Part shown: positions 10,185 to 19,953 of the stretch, one piece after another
Layout: every line of letters begins with the position of its first letter
Position numbering within the stretch: position 1 is the first letter of the stretch
Assembly (NCBI GenBank): GCA_001970955.1
Contig: MPUH01000630.1
Coordinates: 1 to 42,640, forward strand
DNA length: 42,640 nucleotides
Direction of reading: 5' to 3'
Source of the DNA: Stentor coeruleus
Taxonomy: Eukaryota; Ciliophora; Heterotrichea; Heterotrichida; Stentoridae
Made by a program: the position numbers and the translations under genes
The notes under the pieces: model-generated
Databases searched by the model: none
What the model saw: the letters and a program-made list of their open reading frames with translations, nothing else
What the model was told of the DNA's origin: nothing

Positions 10185-11066
10185 TTAAAGGGTTCCATGC
10201 TGAAAAAGCATCTTAAGAAACTCTTGACGATGATGCTCAAGATCTGAACTTTTTACTTCAACCCTTTCACCCATAGATAAATTATATATTGTTTGTAGCA
10301 TATAAACCGCTGAATCTTCTTCGGAAAATGTCTCAGTTATTACTACACGTTGATATACAAGTTCTTTAAGTTGGATTTGCATAAGGTCTTCACCTGATGA
10401 TGTAGTTTGTTTTTTCAGAAACAAGTATAAGCTTTTCAATATATCTTTCAAATATTTATTGCTTTTCAATGGGTCGTAGTAATTTACTATTAATTCTGTG
10501 CAATTAAAGTTCAGAACTGTCCAATGCCCTACAAAAATCGGGAAAATCAAAAAATTTATATTGAAAATATCGATTTTCGCATTGGTTTTTTGGTTGTTGA
10601 AAATTTTTTGTGTGAATTTTGTCTTTGCGATAAGAACTTTTTTTGTTTCGGATTTTTTCTTGCATAGTTTTGAATTTAGATGTTTGATAACTGTAAGCAT
10701 TGCATCAATTGTATTTTTTGTTATGTTGTTTGAAAGTAAACATCTTAAGTCGTCTTGTTTTAGTTCGATTTTCCCAACTTTGAGAAGAGTTTCTGTAGGA
10801 CTTGTTGCCCCGTTGATATATTTTGTTATTGAACTTAAGGTATTAAGTTCAGGAAGAAAGGATTTTCTTGGTGTTGATGTTGAATATGATGATCCTGAAG
10901 CTGAACTTCTAAGGAATGAGGGTAACATTTCGTGTTTTAGGTTTTTGGCTGATGTGATACGGGCAAAAGGGGATGAATATGAAGAACTAGCTTTACTTCG
11001 GTTCATTGATGCATTTGATAAGCTGAAGCAGCTTCTTGACTCTCTAAAATTTCCTAATCGATCCAT
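10185..11066 (-). CDS. Ulp1/SENP-like C48 family protein, catalytic Cys replaced
   Basis: The product has 293 residues. The first ~95 are Ser-rich and probably disordered. The rest matches the Ulp1 fold: LKQDDLRCLLSNNITKNTIDAML (residues 102-124), then FPIFVGHWTVLNF with the catalytic His181 followed by Trp, and VNYYDPL with the Asp198 of the triad. Where Ulp1 proteases have a Q...DCG motif, this one reads FSEEDSAVYML: Asp251, Ser252. The nucleophilic Cys and following Gly are replaced and the oxyanion Gln is not evident. It is likely a non-catalytic SUMO/ubiquitin-like-binding protein. Family members normally deconjugate SUMO, Nedd8 or Atg8-like proteins. Confidence 0.75.
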   Translation of the reverse strand: MDRLGNFRESRSCFSLSNASMNRSKASSSYSSPFARITSAKNLKHEMLPSFLRSSASGSSYSTSTPRKSFLPELNTLSSITKYINGATSPTETLLKVGKIELKQDDLRCLLSNNITKNTIDAMLTVIKHLNSKLCKKKSETKKVLIAKTKFTQKIFNNQKTNAKIDIFNINFLIFPIFVGHWTVLNFNCTELIVNYYDPLKSNKYLKDILKSLYLFLKKQTTSSGEDLMQIQLKELVYQRVVITETFSEEDSAVYMLQTIYNLSMGERVEVKSSDLEHHRQEFLKMLFQHGTL

Positions 11067-12312
11067 TTAACCAATATAATGCTTAATTCCAAAAGAGAAT
11101 GACCAACTCGAAATGTTAAGAGAAAATGGATAATGATAAAAATAGAGATATCTTGAATCGTAAGTAACGCATATGTAGTATTAGAAATTTATCTTTACTA
11201 AAATTGTATATAGGAATAAATATTTTATTTTTTTGATAGTATTTAGAATAGGGAAATATTATTATAAAGACAGGTAGGTTTTTTAATAAGATTCCTTTGA
11301 GGAGGATTTTATTGGAATTTTAATTTATGCAAATGAGTTATTTTGTAAGGTGAGTAATTTTTAAGATTTATTGGGTATTGTTATTTTTAGAAAACTTAAG
11401 ATTTTGTTGGGAGATTTGTCGCTTTGGAATTTTGGGTTAAGTGATTTTTGTTTTCATTACATAGAGAATTATCAGAAGGTTTTTTATGGCTTTGATATAT
11501 GAATATATAATATTTAGGTATTTGTGTTAGAAATAATATATATATGAAAGTAAATAGGCAAAAATATTTGAATAAAGAAGATGTAGTTGTCTTATAAAAA
11601 GAAATATTATTAGTTGTGAATTCTCAGATACAGTTTCCATGATGTTCATAATCTTTATTGTAATTTTGTTTAGTTTGAAAATTACAGAAGACGTGTTCTC
11701 CTTTAATTGCAAAAAAACTTCATAAATCCAAGTCATAAAATTAATAACAAAAAAATCAAATTTCAAACTCATACAAACAATAAAACTCACTCCTTAAAAA
11801 ATTATAAAAACTATTTCTCTTATCCTATATAATCTATAATTTATTTCCTAAAACTATCTCTCTCTATTCCTTTTCTCCAACACCACCAAACTCCTTTATC
11901 CCAAAATACCCAATACCAGTTAACCTCTATTATCTCTCCAATATTTCCTATAAAAATAATCAGCACCCATCAAAAATCTTATCTAATAATTCACCCATCA
12001 TCATCTCCTTCCAGACACATCCCATAAAAATATAATTTTATTATCCACTTATCTAACCCTAAACCCAACTTCATCTATACATAAAACTCTTAAAAATCCT
12101 AAAACATTCCCCATCCACACATATACAAAAACAACATACCTACCATTTCTCATGCAAACTTACACTAATCCCAAAACGGGTATTTGTTATCCTGATTACT
12201 CATACCACAACATATCAACAATTTTAATACCATCAAAAGAGGATTTCTTAATAAAAGATTAAATAAAAATCTAGATGTTCGTTAAATGCCTAAAATTAGG
12301 ATTATAATAATT
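11067..12312. promoter_or_regulatory. Long divergent intergenic region
   Basis: It lies between the minus-strand Ulp1-like gene and the plus-strand YANK-like kinase. The plus strand is G/T-rich from about 11070 to 11520 and C/A-rich from about 11700 to 12250. No conserved coding sequence or RNA was recognised. A low-complexity open frame on the minus strand (11527-11790) is not supported. Confidence 0.5.
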
Positions 12313-13401
12313 ATGGGAAGCTGCAACTTTAAGTCTGAAGACTTAGAAACCACACAAACTTTCTCTAAATCTCAGTTCCAGTTCCATTATTGTATAGGAA
12401 AAGGGGGCTTTGGTAAAGTGTGGAAAGTCGAGTATAAGAAGACCAAAGATAGTTTTGCAATGAAAGAAATGGCAAAAGCTCGGATTTTAGCAAAGAAAAG
12501 TGTTAATTCTGTGATGAACGAAAGGAAAATCTTGTCTTATTTAAAACATCCGTTTATTGTCAATATGCAGTTTGCTTTCCAAGACAGAGAAAATCTTTAT
12601 CTTGTGATGGATTTGATGCCTGGAGGAGACTTAAGGTATCATCTTGGAAGGCATAAACGTTTCAGTGAGGAACAGACGAAGTTTTTTATATCTAGTGTGA
12701 TATTAGGATTGGAATATATCCATAATAGCGGAGTTATCCATAGAGACATTAAACCAGAAAACCTTGTTTTTGACTCCAAAGGGTATTTATGCATAACTGA
12801 TTTCGGAATCGCAAGGGTGTGGGTCCCAGATAATGCTAAAGATACCAGTGGTACTCCAGGATATATGGCCCCAGAAGTCATGTGTCGTCTTAACCATGGG
12901 GTTTCTGTTGATTATTTCGCTATAGGGGTTATTGTTTATGAAATCATGTTTGGTGTTCGTCCTTATCTAGGCAAATCTCGTAAAGAAATACGTGAAGAAA
13001 TTTTAGCTAAACAAGTGCAAATCAAAAAAGAAGATATTCCTTCAGGGTGGTCTTTAGAAGCATCAGACTTCGTAAATCGGTTACTTCAAAGAAAACCTAT
13101 TCAAAGATTAGGACAAAATGGGCCTAAAGAAATAAAAGAACATCCATGGTTTAAAGGAATAGATTGGAATCAAATGCTAAATAAGCAATTAGTTGCATCT
13201 TTTATACCAAATGAAGCTGAAGATAACTTTGACTCAAGAATACAAATGGGAAATGATCCATGGAAAGATGCGAATAGTGAAGCTGTGCAACAAAGTACGT
13301 TGTCACTTCAGAATAATTCTACTCAAGACCTTTTCAAAGGATATTTATATGATATTAACCAGAACAATAACTCTATGGAGAATACTATGAAAAATAAATA
13401 G
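12313..13401 (+). CDS. YANK/STK32-like Ser/Thr protein kinase, N-myristoylated
   Basis: The product has 362 residues from the ATG at 12313. An upstream in-frame ATG at 12286 would add nine residues and hide the MGSCNFKS N-terminus, a classic N-myristoylation signal (Gly2, Lys7) with Cys4 for palmitoylation, so 12313 is preferred. Kinase motifs: GKGGFGKV near 29-36, Lys51 in FAMKEM, HRDIKPEN (143-150), DFG (163-165), APE (186-188). MDLMPGGDLRYHL, and IDWNQMLNKQLVASFIPNE after the kinase domain, are typical of the STK32/YANK group of AGC-type kinases, whose animal members also begin MGxN/C. The tail is Gln/Asn-rich. Expected place: cytoplasmic face of membranes. Confidence 0.9.
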   Translation: MGSCNFKSEDLETTQTFSKSQFQFHYCIGKGGFGKVWKVEYKKTKDSFAMKEMAKARILAKKSVNSVMNERKILSYLKHPFIVNMQFAFQDRENLYLVMDLMPGGDLRYHLGRHKRFSEEQTKFFISSVILGLEYIHNSGVIHRDIKPENLVFDSKGYLCITDFGIARVWVPDNAKDTSGTPGYMAPEVMCRLNHGVSVDYFAIGVIVYEIMFGVRPYLGKSRKEIREEILAKQVQIKKEDIPSGWSLEASDFVNRLLQRKPIQRLGQNGPKEIKEHPWFKGIDWNQMLNKQLVASFIPNEAEDNFDSRIQMGNDPWKDANSEAVQQSTLSLQNNSTQDLFKGYLYDINQNNNSMENTMKNK

Positions 13402-13600
13402 TTAATTAATACTATGCATTAATTAGTATAATTAATTAAAATAATTGATTTGTTTGAAGATGTTTTTCAAAGAATTTTTAGAGGTTATGAGATTTTTATA
13501 TATGAATAAAAGAAATATTTAGGATTAGGAAATTGTATATTTTTTAGATGTTTGCAATTATTTAATGAGTTTAAAGATTTTTAGTTTTAGAATGGGTATT

Positions 13601-13618
13601 GCTCGCCCTAGGGCGAGC
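13601..13618. repeat. GC-rich perfect palindrome followed by T-run
   Basis: GCTCGCCCTAGGGCGAGC is an 18-nt perfect palindrome in very AT-rich DNA, followed at once by CCTTTTTAA. On the plus strand it looks like a hairpin terminator, 200 nt after the YANK-like kinase and about 120 nt before the tRNA gene. Its role is unknown. Confidence 0.6.
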
Positions 13619-13741
13619 CTTTTTAATAAAGATTTTTTTTTAAATTATTTGTTTTGGAAATAAGGATTGATTTTATAGGTTTTGATAATAATTTTGTAAT
13701 GAAATGTTATAACTAGAGATTCAGAAGGAAAATAATAAGAC

Positions 13742-13785
13742 GGTTGTTTGGCCGAGCGGTCTAAGGCGGTAGCTTAAGGCGCTAT

Positions 13786-13816
<31 letters not shown>

Positions 13817-13821
13817 AGCCA
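13742..13821 (+). tRNA. tRNA-Leu (anticodon AAG)
   Basis: The 80-nt cloverleaf has acceptor stem GGTTGTT/AGCAGCC (13742-13748 with 13814-13820), discriminator A, a D arm with GCCGAGCGGTCTAAGGC, an anticodon arm GTAGC-TTAAGGC-GCTAT with anticodon AAG (decodes CUU), a long variable arm typical of leucine, and a T arm GTGGG-TTCAAAT-CCCAC. No intron. CCA is not encoded. A run of five T immediately follows (13822-13826), as a Pol III terminator. Confidence 0.96.
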
Positions 13822-13826
13822 TTTTT
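13822..13826 (+). terminator. Pol III T-run terminator of tRNA-Leu
   Basis: TTTTT directly after the discriminator base of tRNA-Leu. Confidence 0.75.
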
Positions 13827-14902
13827 ATTATAAATTTTTGTTAGTCATAATCATTCTTCTTGCAAACTGTGCTACTTATAGAATGTAAAATGCTAAGACT
13901 ATATTTGAAAATAAGTTAAAATAAAATGATTATTTAAAAGATATGAATATTTAGGAAGAAATAAAATTTATATATGAGGGTTTTGCAATTATGTGTGTAT
14001 GATTTAAGAAATATTTCATGATATTCGTTATGTTGTAAAAAATATATAAGTATTAAATGATTTGATTAATAAAAGTATGCCAAGTAACATAAAACCTGAT
14101 TTTTTTTAGCAATGACAATAGCTAGTAAAGATAACTTATTAAAATAAACCCAGGTGGTTTTGCTTATGATAAAAATATTTATTTTATAAATAATTAATCT
14201 AAACTAAAACCTTTAAAATTACCAAATTTAAAACTATTAGTTTATTATAAGTACTGCAAATGATAAGGAATTAATAGTTAGCAAATATGTAAAATTCCCC
14301 TTGCTAAATCTTTCATTTAATAGTAGTAACATTTTTAAAGAGAGAATTAGAATTTTTTATTTATGATATGCTTGTATCTATGATACTAGTCAAAAAGCAG
14401 CTTAAGATTTTCCTGTTAACCTAGCCTAGATTTATGCCTAATAATAATAATGATAAATATAGGTAAGTCGTCAATAAAATCCTAAATATTGCATAAAACA
14501 AATATTCTGAAAAATGTGCCACAGCTGCATATGGGTAAAAACTATAACCTCTTTCTCAATATATCATAAAATTCTCCAACTGCAACTTCAACTTCTTCTT
14601 TTCAACAAATACATTTTCAAAAAGAATCCTCCCAGCAACACAATTCACAAATCAAATCTAGCATATCAAACCAACAAAACTCTTCAACAAAATTACCATC
14701 AATTCAAAAAACACATAATTTCCTCAGTCAAAATCCTCATACTAAATCCTTCCAAAAAAGCCAACTTTACACTAAAAACCCCTCAAAATCTTCATCCAAA
14801 GAAATACCAAATGAAATCATATCAAAATCCACAAAAACCTCATAAAATCCAAATCTTATAACCTAAACAAAGAATTTATTAAATAATTTCAAGCATATAT
14901 AA

Positions 14903-16240
14903 ATGTAATACAAATTTAGGTCACGATCATCTAGTCTTCCAAGAACAAAAACCCAACGGGCAAAGAATATTGGCCATTATATGATAGGAAAAACAATAGG
15001 TCAAGGAACTTTTGGAAAAGTTAAACTAGGTCATCATATTTTAACCGGGGAACGTGTAGCTGTAAAAATCTTAGAAAAAGAAAAAATCAAAGATACAGGC
15101 GATGCTGAGAGAGTATCTAGAGAATTCAATATTTTGAAAATGGTCAAACATCCAAATATAGTTCAATTATATGAAATCATAGAAACTCCTAAACAGTTCT
15201 ATTTGATAATGGAATTTGCTAATGGTGGGGAGCTTTTTGATTATATTGTAGCTCATGGGAAAGTTAAAGAGTCTCAAGCTTGTAGGATTTTTACACAAAC
15301 TCTTACAGGATTAGAGTATTTGCATAGTATTGGAGTTGCACATAGAGATTTAAAACCTGAGAATTTGCTTATTGATAACGAAAACAATATAAAAATTGTT
15401 GACTTTGGCTTAAGTATAAAGTTTAAAGCGGGGGAAACACTTAAAACTGCCTGTGGTAGTCCATGTTATGCTGCTCCAGAAATGATCGCTGGGAAAAGGT
15501 ACAACGGCTGCAAATCAGATGTCTGGAGTTTGGGGATAGTACTTTTTGCATTGGTTTGTGGGTATTTACCTTTTGAAGACCCGAACACAGGGCAGTTATA
15601 TAAAAAAATCCTTATCGGTGAGTTCAAATGTGCGAAATGGGTTAGTACAGAATGCCGAGATCTGATTAAAAAAATCCTCAACACAAACCCCGATGAACGT
15701 TTCAGTATAGATCAAATCCGAGCCCATCCATGGTGTTCAATAGTTTCATTCCGTAGCTTGCCGCCTATTGATAGGAAAATTGACGATAAAATCATAAAAA
15801 TCATGGGCAGCTTAGGTTTAGAAGAAGAAGAAGCTAAAAAACAACTAGAAAACAAAAGACACAATCATATAACAGCTACATACTTTTTATTAGCAAAGAA
15901 ATTCCTAAATCGATCAGGTAAAATTGATAGAAATGGAAGTAATACAGCAAGAGAAGTAAGTCCAGTTAGTCTTAATAATAAAACTATTGTTGCAGAAAAA
16001 AGAATCAGACATAGAAAATATTCTGTAACTCCATCAAGAGGTATAACAGCTAAAGCACAAATTAAACCTCAGGAACCAAGTGCACCTAAACCTGTAAATA
16101 TGCCAGGAAGATTAAGTAAAAATTATTTAGGAAATAGATTGTATATTAAAACTGAGAATAAAAGCAAGGATCTTAGTCAGAACACATCGAGGAAAAGCCC
16201 TTTGGAATGCGAAAATGCTCATGATTTTTCGTTTGGATAA
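14903..16240 (+). CDS. AMPK/SNF1/MARK-like Ser/Thr kinase; start codon split by an intron
   Basis: Exon 1 contributes only AT of the ATG (14903-14904), the intron is 14905-14919, and exon 2 runs 14920-16240; 440 residues. The frame upstream of exon 2 is closed by TAA immediately before the ATG. The extension MSRSSSLPRTKTQRAKNIGHY joins smoothly to MIGKTIGQGTFGKV, so the ATG at 14981 would truncate the kinase. Motifs: Lys50 in VAVKI, HRDLKPEN (142-149), DFG (162-164), activation-loop Thr177 in LKTACGSPCYAAPE (the LKB1-type site of AMPK relatives), and a UBA-like helix set IMGSLGLEEEEAKKQL...ATYFLLAKK (about 295-327). The C-terminal tail is basic. Likely role: CAMK-group energy or polarity kinase. 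Confidence 0.92.
14905..14919 (+). other. 15-nt spliceosomal intron inside the start codon
   Basis: GTAATACAAATTTAG; A at position 10. Unspliced RNA reads ATG-TAA, so retention would abolish translation of the kinase from this start. Splicing joins AT to G. Confidence 0.75.
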
Positions 16241-17174
16241 TGTAATTAATGTGATAATTTGTAAGAAAATTATAAAAGGTAGTGAAAAAGATAAATTCAC
16301 CCCCTTTTTTCAAAAAATATAAGGAAAAAATTGGTTTTGAAGGATTTTTTGTGCATTGGAAGATTTGAATATTTGCTGTTTTGTGTTGTTGATATGAAAA
16401 GTGTGTAGAATGTTGTTGTTTTAAATGAATATTTTTGCTTTTGTTTTTATGATAATAAATTGGAATTTTTAGATGTAATGCTTATATAAAAATATGGTGA
16501 ATAATTTATCGTGTCTTAGGCTTGATTTTGAGTGCGTAGATATTTTGTAATGTTAAGTAGTAAAGTTATTTATAATAACTTGTATAGTTATTTATATAAT
16601 ACAATTAAAAGATTAAAATTAAATATGCTATGATAAATAATCAGCCAGGCTGTGAGGAGAGGATGCCAAAAAATATAATTTAATGATAAGTTCGTACATT
16701 TAGTTAAGGATTTTGAAGGAGGATGCTTTATGGTAAATATTTTATTTATAAGAGTTTTGGTAGAAACTTTTTTTAAGATGTAGACAATTCTAGAAGGAAG
16801 TCTTTGTTAAAGACTTTTTTGAAGTAAGGAATACTTAAGACTAGGAGATTACCTAAAAAAAATATTAGTAAATGTGTAAATTTAAAGACTCTAGACTGTA
16901 AGCCTTAAAATATATATTTAGCCTATCCATATTTCCCTTCACGCAATCGATATAAAAATTAAATTCCTAAATTCTGTCATGTCTTATTTTTTTGAATAAA
17001 AAGACCCCACTTGTTCATTCAAAAAAGCATATTTTCACTTATTTTCTCATATCCTTTATGAAAACTTAAAATCTGACTGGCTCACATAAAGGAAAAAAAA
17101 TCATTTTATATATATTTTTCTGATTATTAAGTTTTCAATTATATGATCACCTACCACAATTATAATAAGTAACT
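16241..17174. other. Intergenic region
   Basis: It holds the 3' flank of the AMPK-like kinase (G/T-rich on the plus strand to about 16550) and the promoter side of the channel gene. One GC-richer patch at about 16641-16668 contains the short inverted repeat CAGCCAGGCTG. No gene was recognised. Confidence 0.5.
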
Positions 17175-19652
17175 ATGGACCAGATATGCACAAATCCAAA
17201 CAACACAGAGAAAAAAGTAGGAAAAATTCCTGTCATGCTGACAACAATAGCAGCAAAAGCTGAAATCGCCAATTTGGTTCAAGCGAAATTGTATAGAGAA
17301 CAAACAAGCATCAGATACAACAGCGAAAATGAAGACTTTTTACCATACCCATTATGTTCAACATCCTTAAAAACCCTGGGCAAATACGGCATAGGTCTTC
17401 AATTATACTTCACTTTTATCAAACAAGCAGCAATACTTTTCTTTTTCTTAAGTCTTTTATCCCTTTATCCATCCCTTAATAATTATTTTGCTAAAAAAAC
17501 TCAAGAAGACTATATTTACCAAACATTGACGTATTTTACTTTAGCCAATCAAGAAAGAGTTAGTAGACTTGAAACGGATATAAATAAAGCTAATGATCTT
17601 AAAAGTAAAAGTGAAAATTGCCTTGAAAAATATTGGATTTTAGATTTTATTATGAATTTTATATTCATTGGGTTTGCTTTTGTATATGCTTGGCAGTCTA
17701 AAAAAACAGTTATCCAAGCTGGAGGGAATAATTTGTCTATATCAGATTTCGCAATTGAAATTCAAGGATTTCCTCCTTATATAACAAGTGAAGAAGTGCA
17801 TGATTTTTTTATTAGTTATGGGGAAATAGCAGAAATTTACCTTTCGAGGATTTATAAAGGTAAACTGCCGAAGTATAAAAAAATTTATGAGATTGCATAT
17901 GAATTCGGAATTAGGAAAAAAACGCAGTTTCATTTTAGAAAAACTAAAAATATTACTTTGCCTCAGAATATTTTAGATAACAAAATAGTCTTAGATCAAA
18001 CTCATGACGAACTTTTAGTCGATAAAGTTTTTTTAGTTTTCGAAAATGCTGAGAGTAAAGAACATTGCTTAAGATATAATGCGATGATGAAAAAATCAAG
18101 TTTTTGGCATTCTCAAAGCTTAAAAAGAAAAGATAAGGAAATCATATTGAAAATGCAGACCCCAGCGAATCCTTCTGATATTATGTGGGAAAACTTAGAA
18201 TATAATTATCTTGACATTTTAAAAGTTAGAATACCAATATTGATAGTGACTATTGCTGTTATCATCCTATCATTTATAGGAATCTACGGAATCAAAGCTT
18301 ATTACAACACAATACCATCAGAGCATGATTGTACAGAATTAAATATCGATCCTAGTATCAGCATTAATGAAGCAAAACTGAACTTAAAAAGCACAGATGA
18401 AATTTACTGTTATTGCAAATGGAAAGTAATAAACACAGTCATCTATAATAACGACGTTACTGACTACTGTAAAGATTGTATCCATGCTTACTACATTTTA
18501 TCTACAATAAACTTTATGGTAAGCCTTTGTATTGTTGCCGTAAACAGTCTACTAAAACTAATAATAAATCTACTGAGCAAATACGAGCGTTTCCGTAGCA
18601 AAACCGACAAACGTAACTACATCTTCGTATCTCTTTTTTTTCTAATGTACTTCAACACTGCCATAACAACTTTAGTAGCAAATTCTAATTTTTCCTTAGG
18701 TATCAGTAAACTTCAAGGTAAATATACAACCTTAACCCGTGGATGGTATGATGATGTTGGTTATAGTCTTACCGTGACAATGATTGTAAGTATTTTTTCA
18801 CCACATGTTTTTGCTTTATTAATACTATGGCCAATAGGTATACTAAAACGAAAATTATGCTCAAGGTGTTTTAAAAGCCAATATAAACTAAATAAATTTT
18901 TTAGAGGGCCAAGTTTTGATATATCTGATAGTTTGGCTCAAGCATTGGTAGTAGTTTTTACAACTTATACATATTCAGCAGGAATACCTTTACTTATAAT
19001 TATTTGTTTTGGATCTTTGATATTGACATATTGGTGTAATAAAGTCCTGATATTGAGACATAATCGCACACCACCTGTTTATTCGTATAATTTAAACACC
19101 AGACTTGTGTTTTTCCTTCCTTTAGCTGTGGTTTTTCACTGCCTTTTTGCTGTTTTGGCTTATAGTTCATCGGAGATTTTCCCTTTTTCATATAGAAAAA
19201 GTGATGAAACTGGCCATATCATCTCTGGTGGTGTTAAGATTGTGGATGTTATTAAAAGAGACTCAACAATTGCTAATGGAATTATCATAGTCCTTAGTCT
19301 TGTTTCGATGCTGATACTGAGGAATTTTGATGTGATTTATAAGAAACTATCAACTTTTCATAAAGTTTCAGCGAAAAACTCTTGTGATTTATATAGTTTT
19401 AGTCAATTAAAGGAAAGTGGAAAACTTGCTGGACTTAATACTTATAATATATATGAAAATCCAGCATATAAAAATTTGATACATGCTTTAGACTCAGTTG
19501 CCAGGAAACATAAGAAAATATTCAGTGAAATAGATGCGCTTATTGAAAACCCCCCAACTGGAACACCTAGAGCTGAAAATAATGATAGTCCTGGGGAAAA
19601 TGAAAAAAATGCTGAATGGGATGGGAATATTAGGGAAATCATTGATACTTAA
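17175..19652 (+). CDS. OSCA/TMEM63-like mechanosensitive cation channel
   Basis: The product has 825 residues. TM helices: two near residues 79-100 and 154-172, then a large cytosolic insert (about 191-310) with an RRM-like fold (FAIEIQGFPPYITSEEVHDFF, later KVFLVFENAESKEHCLRYN), then eight or so further helices starting at 350 after NPSDIMWENLEYNYLDILK. This order, and the late FRGPSFDISDSLAQALVVV...GIPLL...YWCNKVLILRHNRTPPVYSY block, match the OSCA/TMEM63 (DUF221) family of osmotic- or stretch-gated calcium-permeable channels. A Cys-rich extracellular loop (about 385-440) is notable. The acidic, Asn/Pro-rich C-terminus is probably cytosolic. Expected in the plasma or contractile-vacuole membrane. 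Confidence 0.82.
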   Translation: MDQICTNPNNTEKKVGKIPVMLTTIAAKAEIANLVQAKLYREQTSIRYNSENEDFLPYPLCSTSLKTLGKYGIGLQLYFTFIKQAAILFFFLSLLSLYPSLNNYFAKKTQEDYIYQTLTYFTLANQERVSRLETDINKANDLKSKSENCLEKYWILDFIMNFIFIGFAFVYAWQSKKTVIQAGGNNLSISDFAIEIQGFPPYITSEEVHDFFISYGEIAEIYLSRIYKGKLPKYKKIYEIAYEFGIRKKTQFHFRKTKNITLPQNILDNKIVLDQTHDELLVDKVFLVFENAESKEHCLRYNAMMKKSSFWHSQSLKRKDKEIILKMQTPANPSDIMWENLEYNYLDILKVRIPILIVTIAVIILSFIGIYGIKAYYNTIPSEHDCTELNIDPSISINEAKLNLKSTDEIYCYCKWKVINTVIYNNDVTDYCKDCIHAYYILSTINFMVSLCIVAVNSLLKLIINLLSKYERFRSKTDKRNYIFVSLFFLMYFNTAITTLVANSNFSLGISKLQGKYTTLTRGWYDDVGYSLTVTMIVSIFSPHVFALLILWPIGILKRKLCSRCFKSQYKLNKFFRGPSFDISDSLAQALVVVFTTYTYSAGIPLLIIICFGSLILTYWCNKVLILRHNRTPPVYSYNLNTRLVFFLPLAVVFHCLFAVLAYSSSEIFPFSYRKSDETGHIISGGVKIVDVIKRDSTIANGIIIVLSLVSMLILRNFDVIYKKLSTFHKVSAKNSCDLYSFSQLKESGKLAGLNTYNIYENPAYKNLIHALDSVARKHKKIFSEIDALIENPPTGTPRAENNDSPGENEKNAEWDGNIREIIDT

Positions 19653-19953
19653 GTAAATTGACTTGAATTCAAATGGTTTTAAGAAAATTATAATAATTTA
19701 AGAGAAATTAATTGATTTTGGCTTGTAAGGGAAAATATGAGGTAAGTAGGTTTATTTGTATATAAATGCAAACTTTGTGGATGAGGAAATTATTTTTTTT
19801 TTTTACTTTAAGAAAAGGTTTAAAAGATAACTATCACAGAAATTTTTGTGGGTTTTTTGATGCTAATAAGAAAGATTTAATAATTATTTATATGAAATTT
19901 ATGATGTAAAAAGGCCGTCTTATAATAGTTTTTATTTTTATGATAAAATCTTT
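19653..19953. other. Convergent intergenic region
   Basis: It holds 3' flanks of the channel (plus) and the receptor-kinase (minus). Plus strand G-rich at the left. No gene or repeat is seen. Confidence 0.5.

Larger units (their letters stand above)
13402..14902. other. Intergenic region with palindrome and tRNA gene
   Basis: It contains a GC-rich perfect palindrome (13601-13618) and tRNA-Leu (13742-13821). The rest, including 13830-14510, is AT-rich with no gene. About 14510-14880 is C/A-rich on the plus strand, the composition seen upstream of other plus-strand genes here, and probably holds the promoter of the next kinase. Confidence 0.6.

Noticed and set aside
11527..11790. An 87-residue hydrophobic open frame on the minus strand
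   Set aside because: Low-complexity Ile/Phe/Leu composition expected from AT-rich DNA, no motif, and it straddles the point where strand composition changes between two divergent genes.
14514..14861. A 115-residue open frame, and in another frame a Gln/Ser/Asn-rich stretch (about 14568-14843), upstream of the AMPK-like kinase
   Set aside because: The second frame has no ATG and no intron that would supply one. The C/A-rich, G-poor strand makes open frames likely by chance, and the same composition occurs upstream of other genes.
14981..16240. Start of the AMPK-like kinase at the ATG at 14981
   Set aside because: It would cut off the residues IGHY that normally lead into the first strand of the kinase domain; the spliced ATG gives a complete N-terminus.
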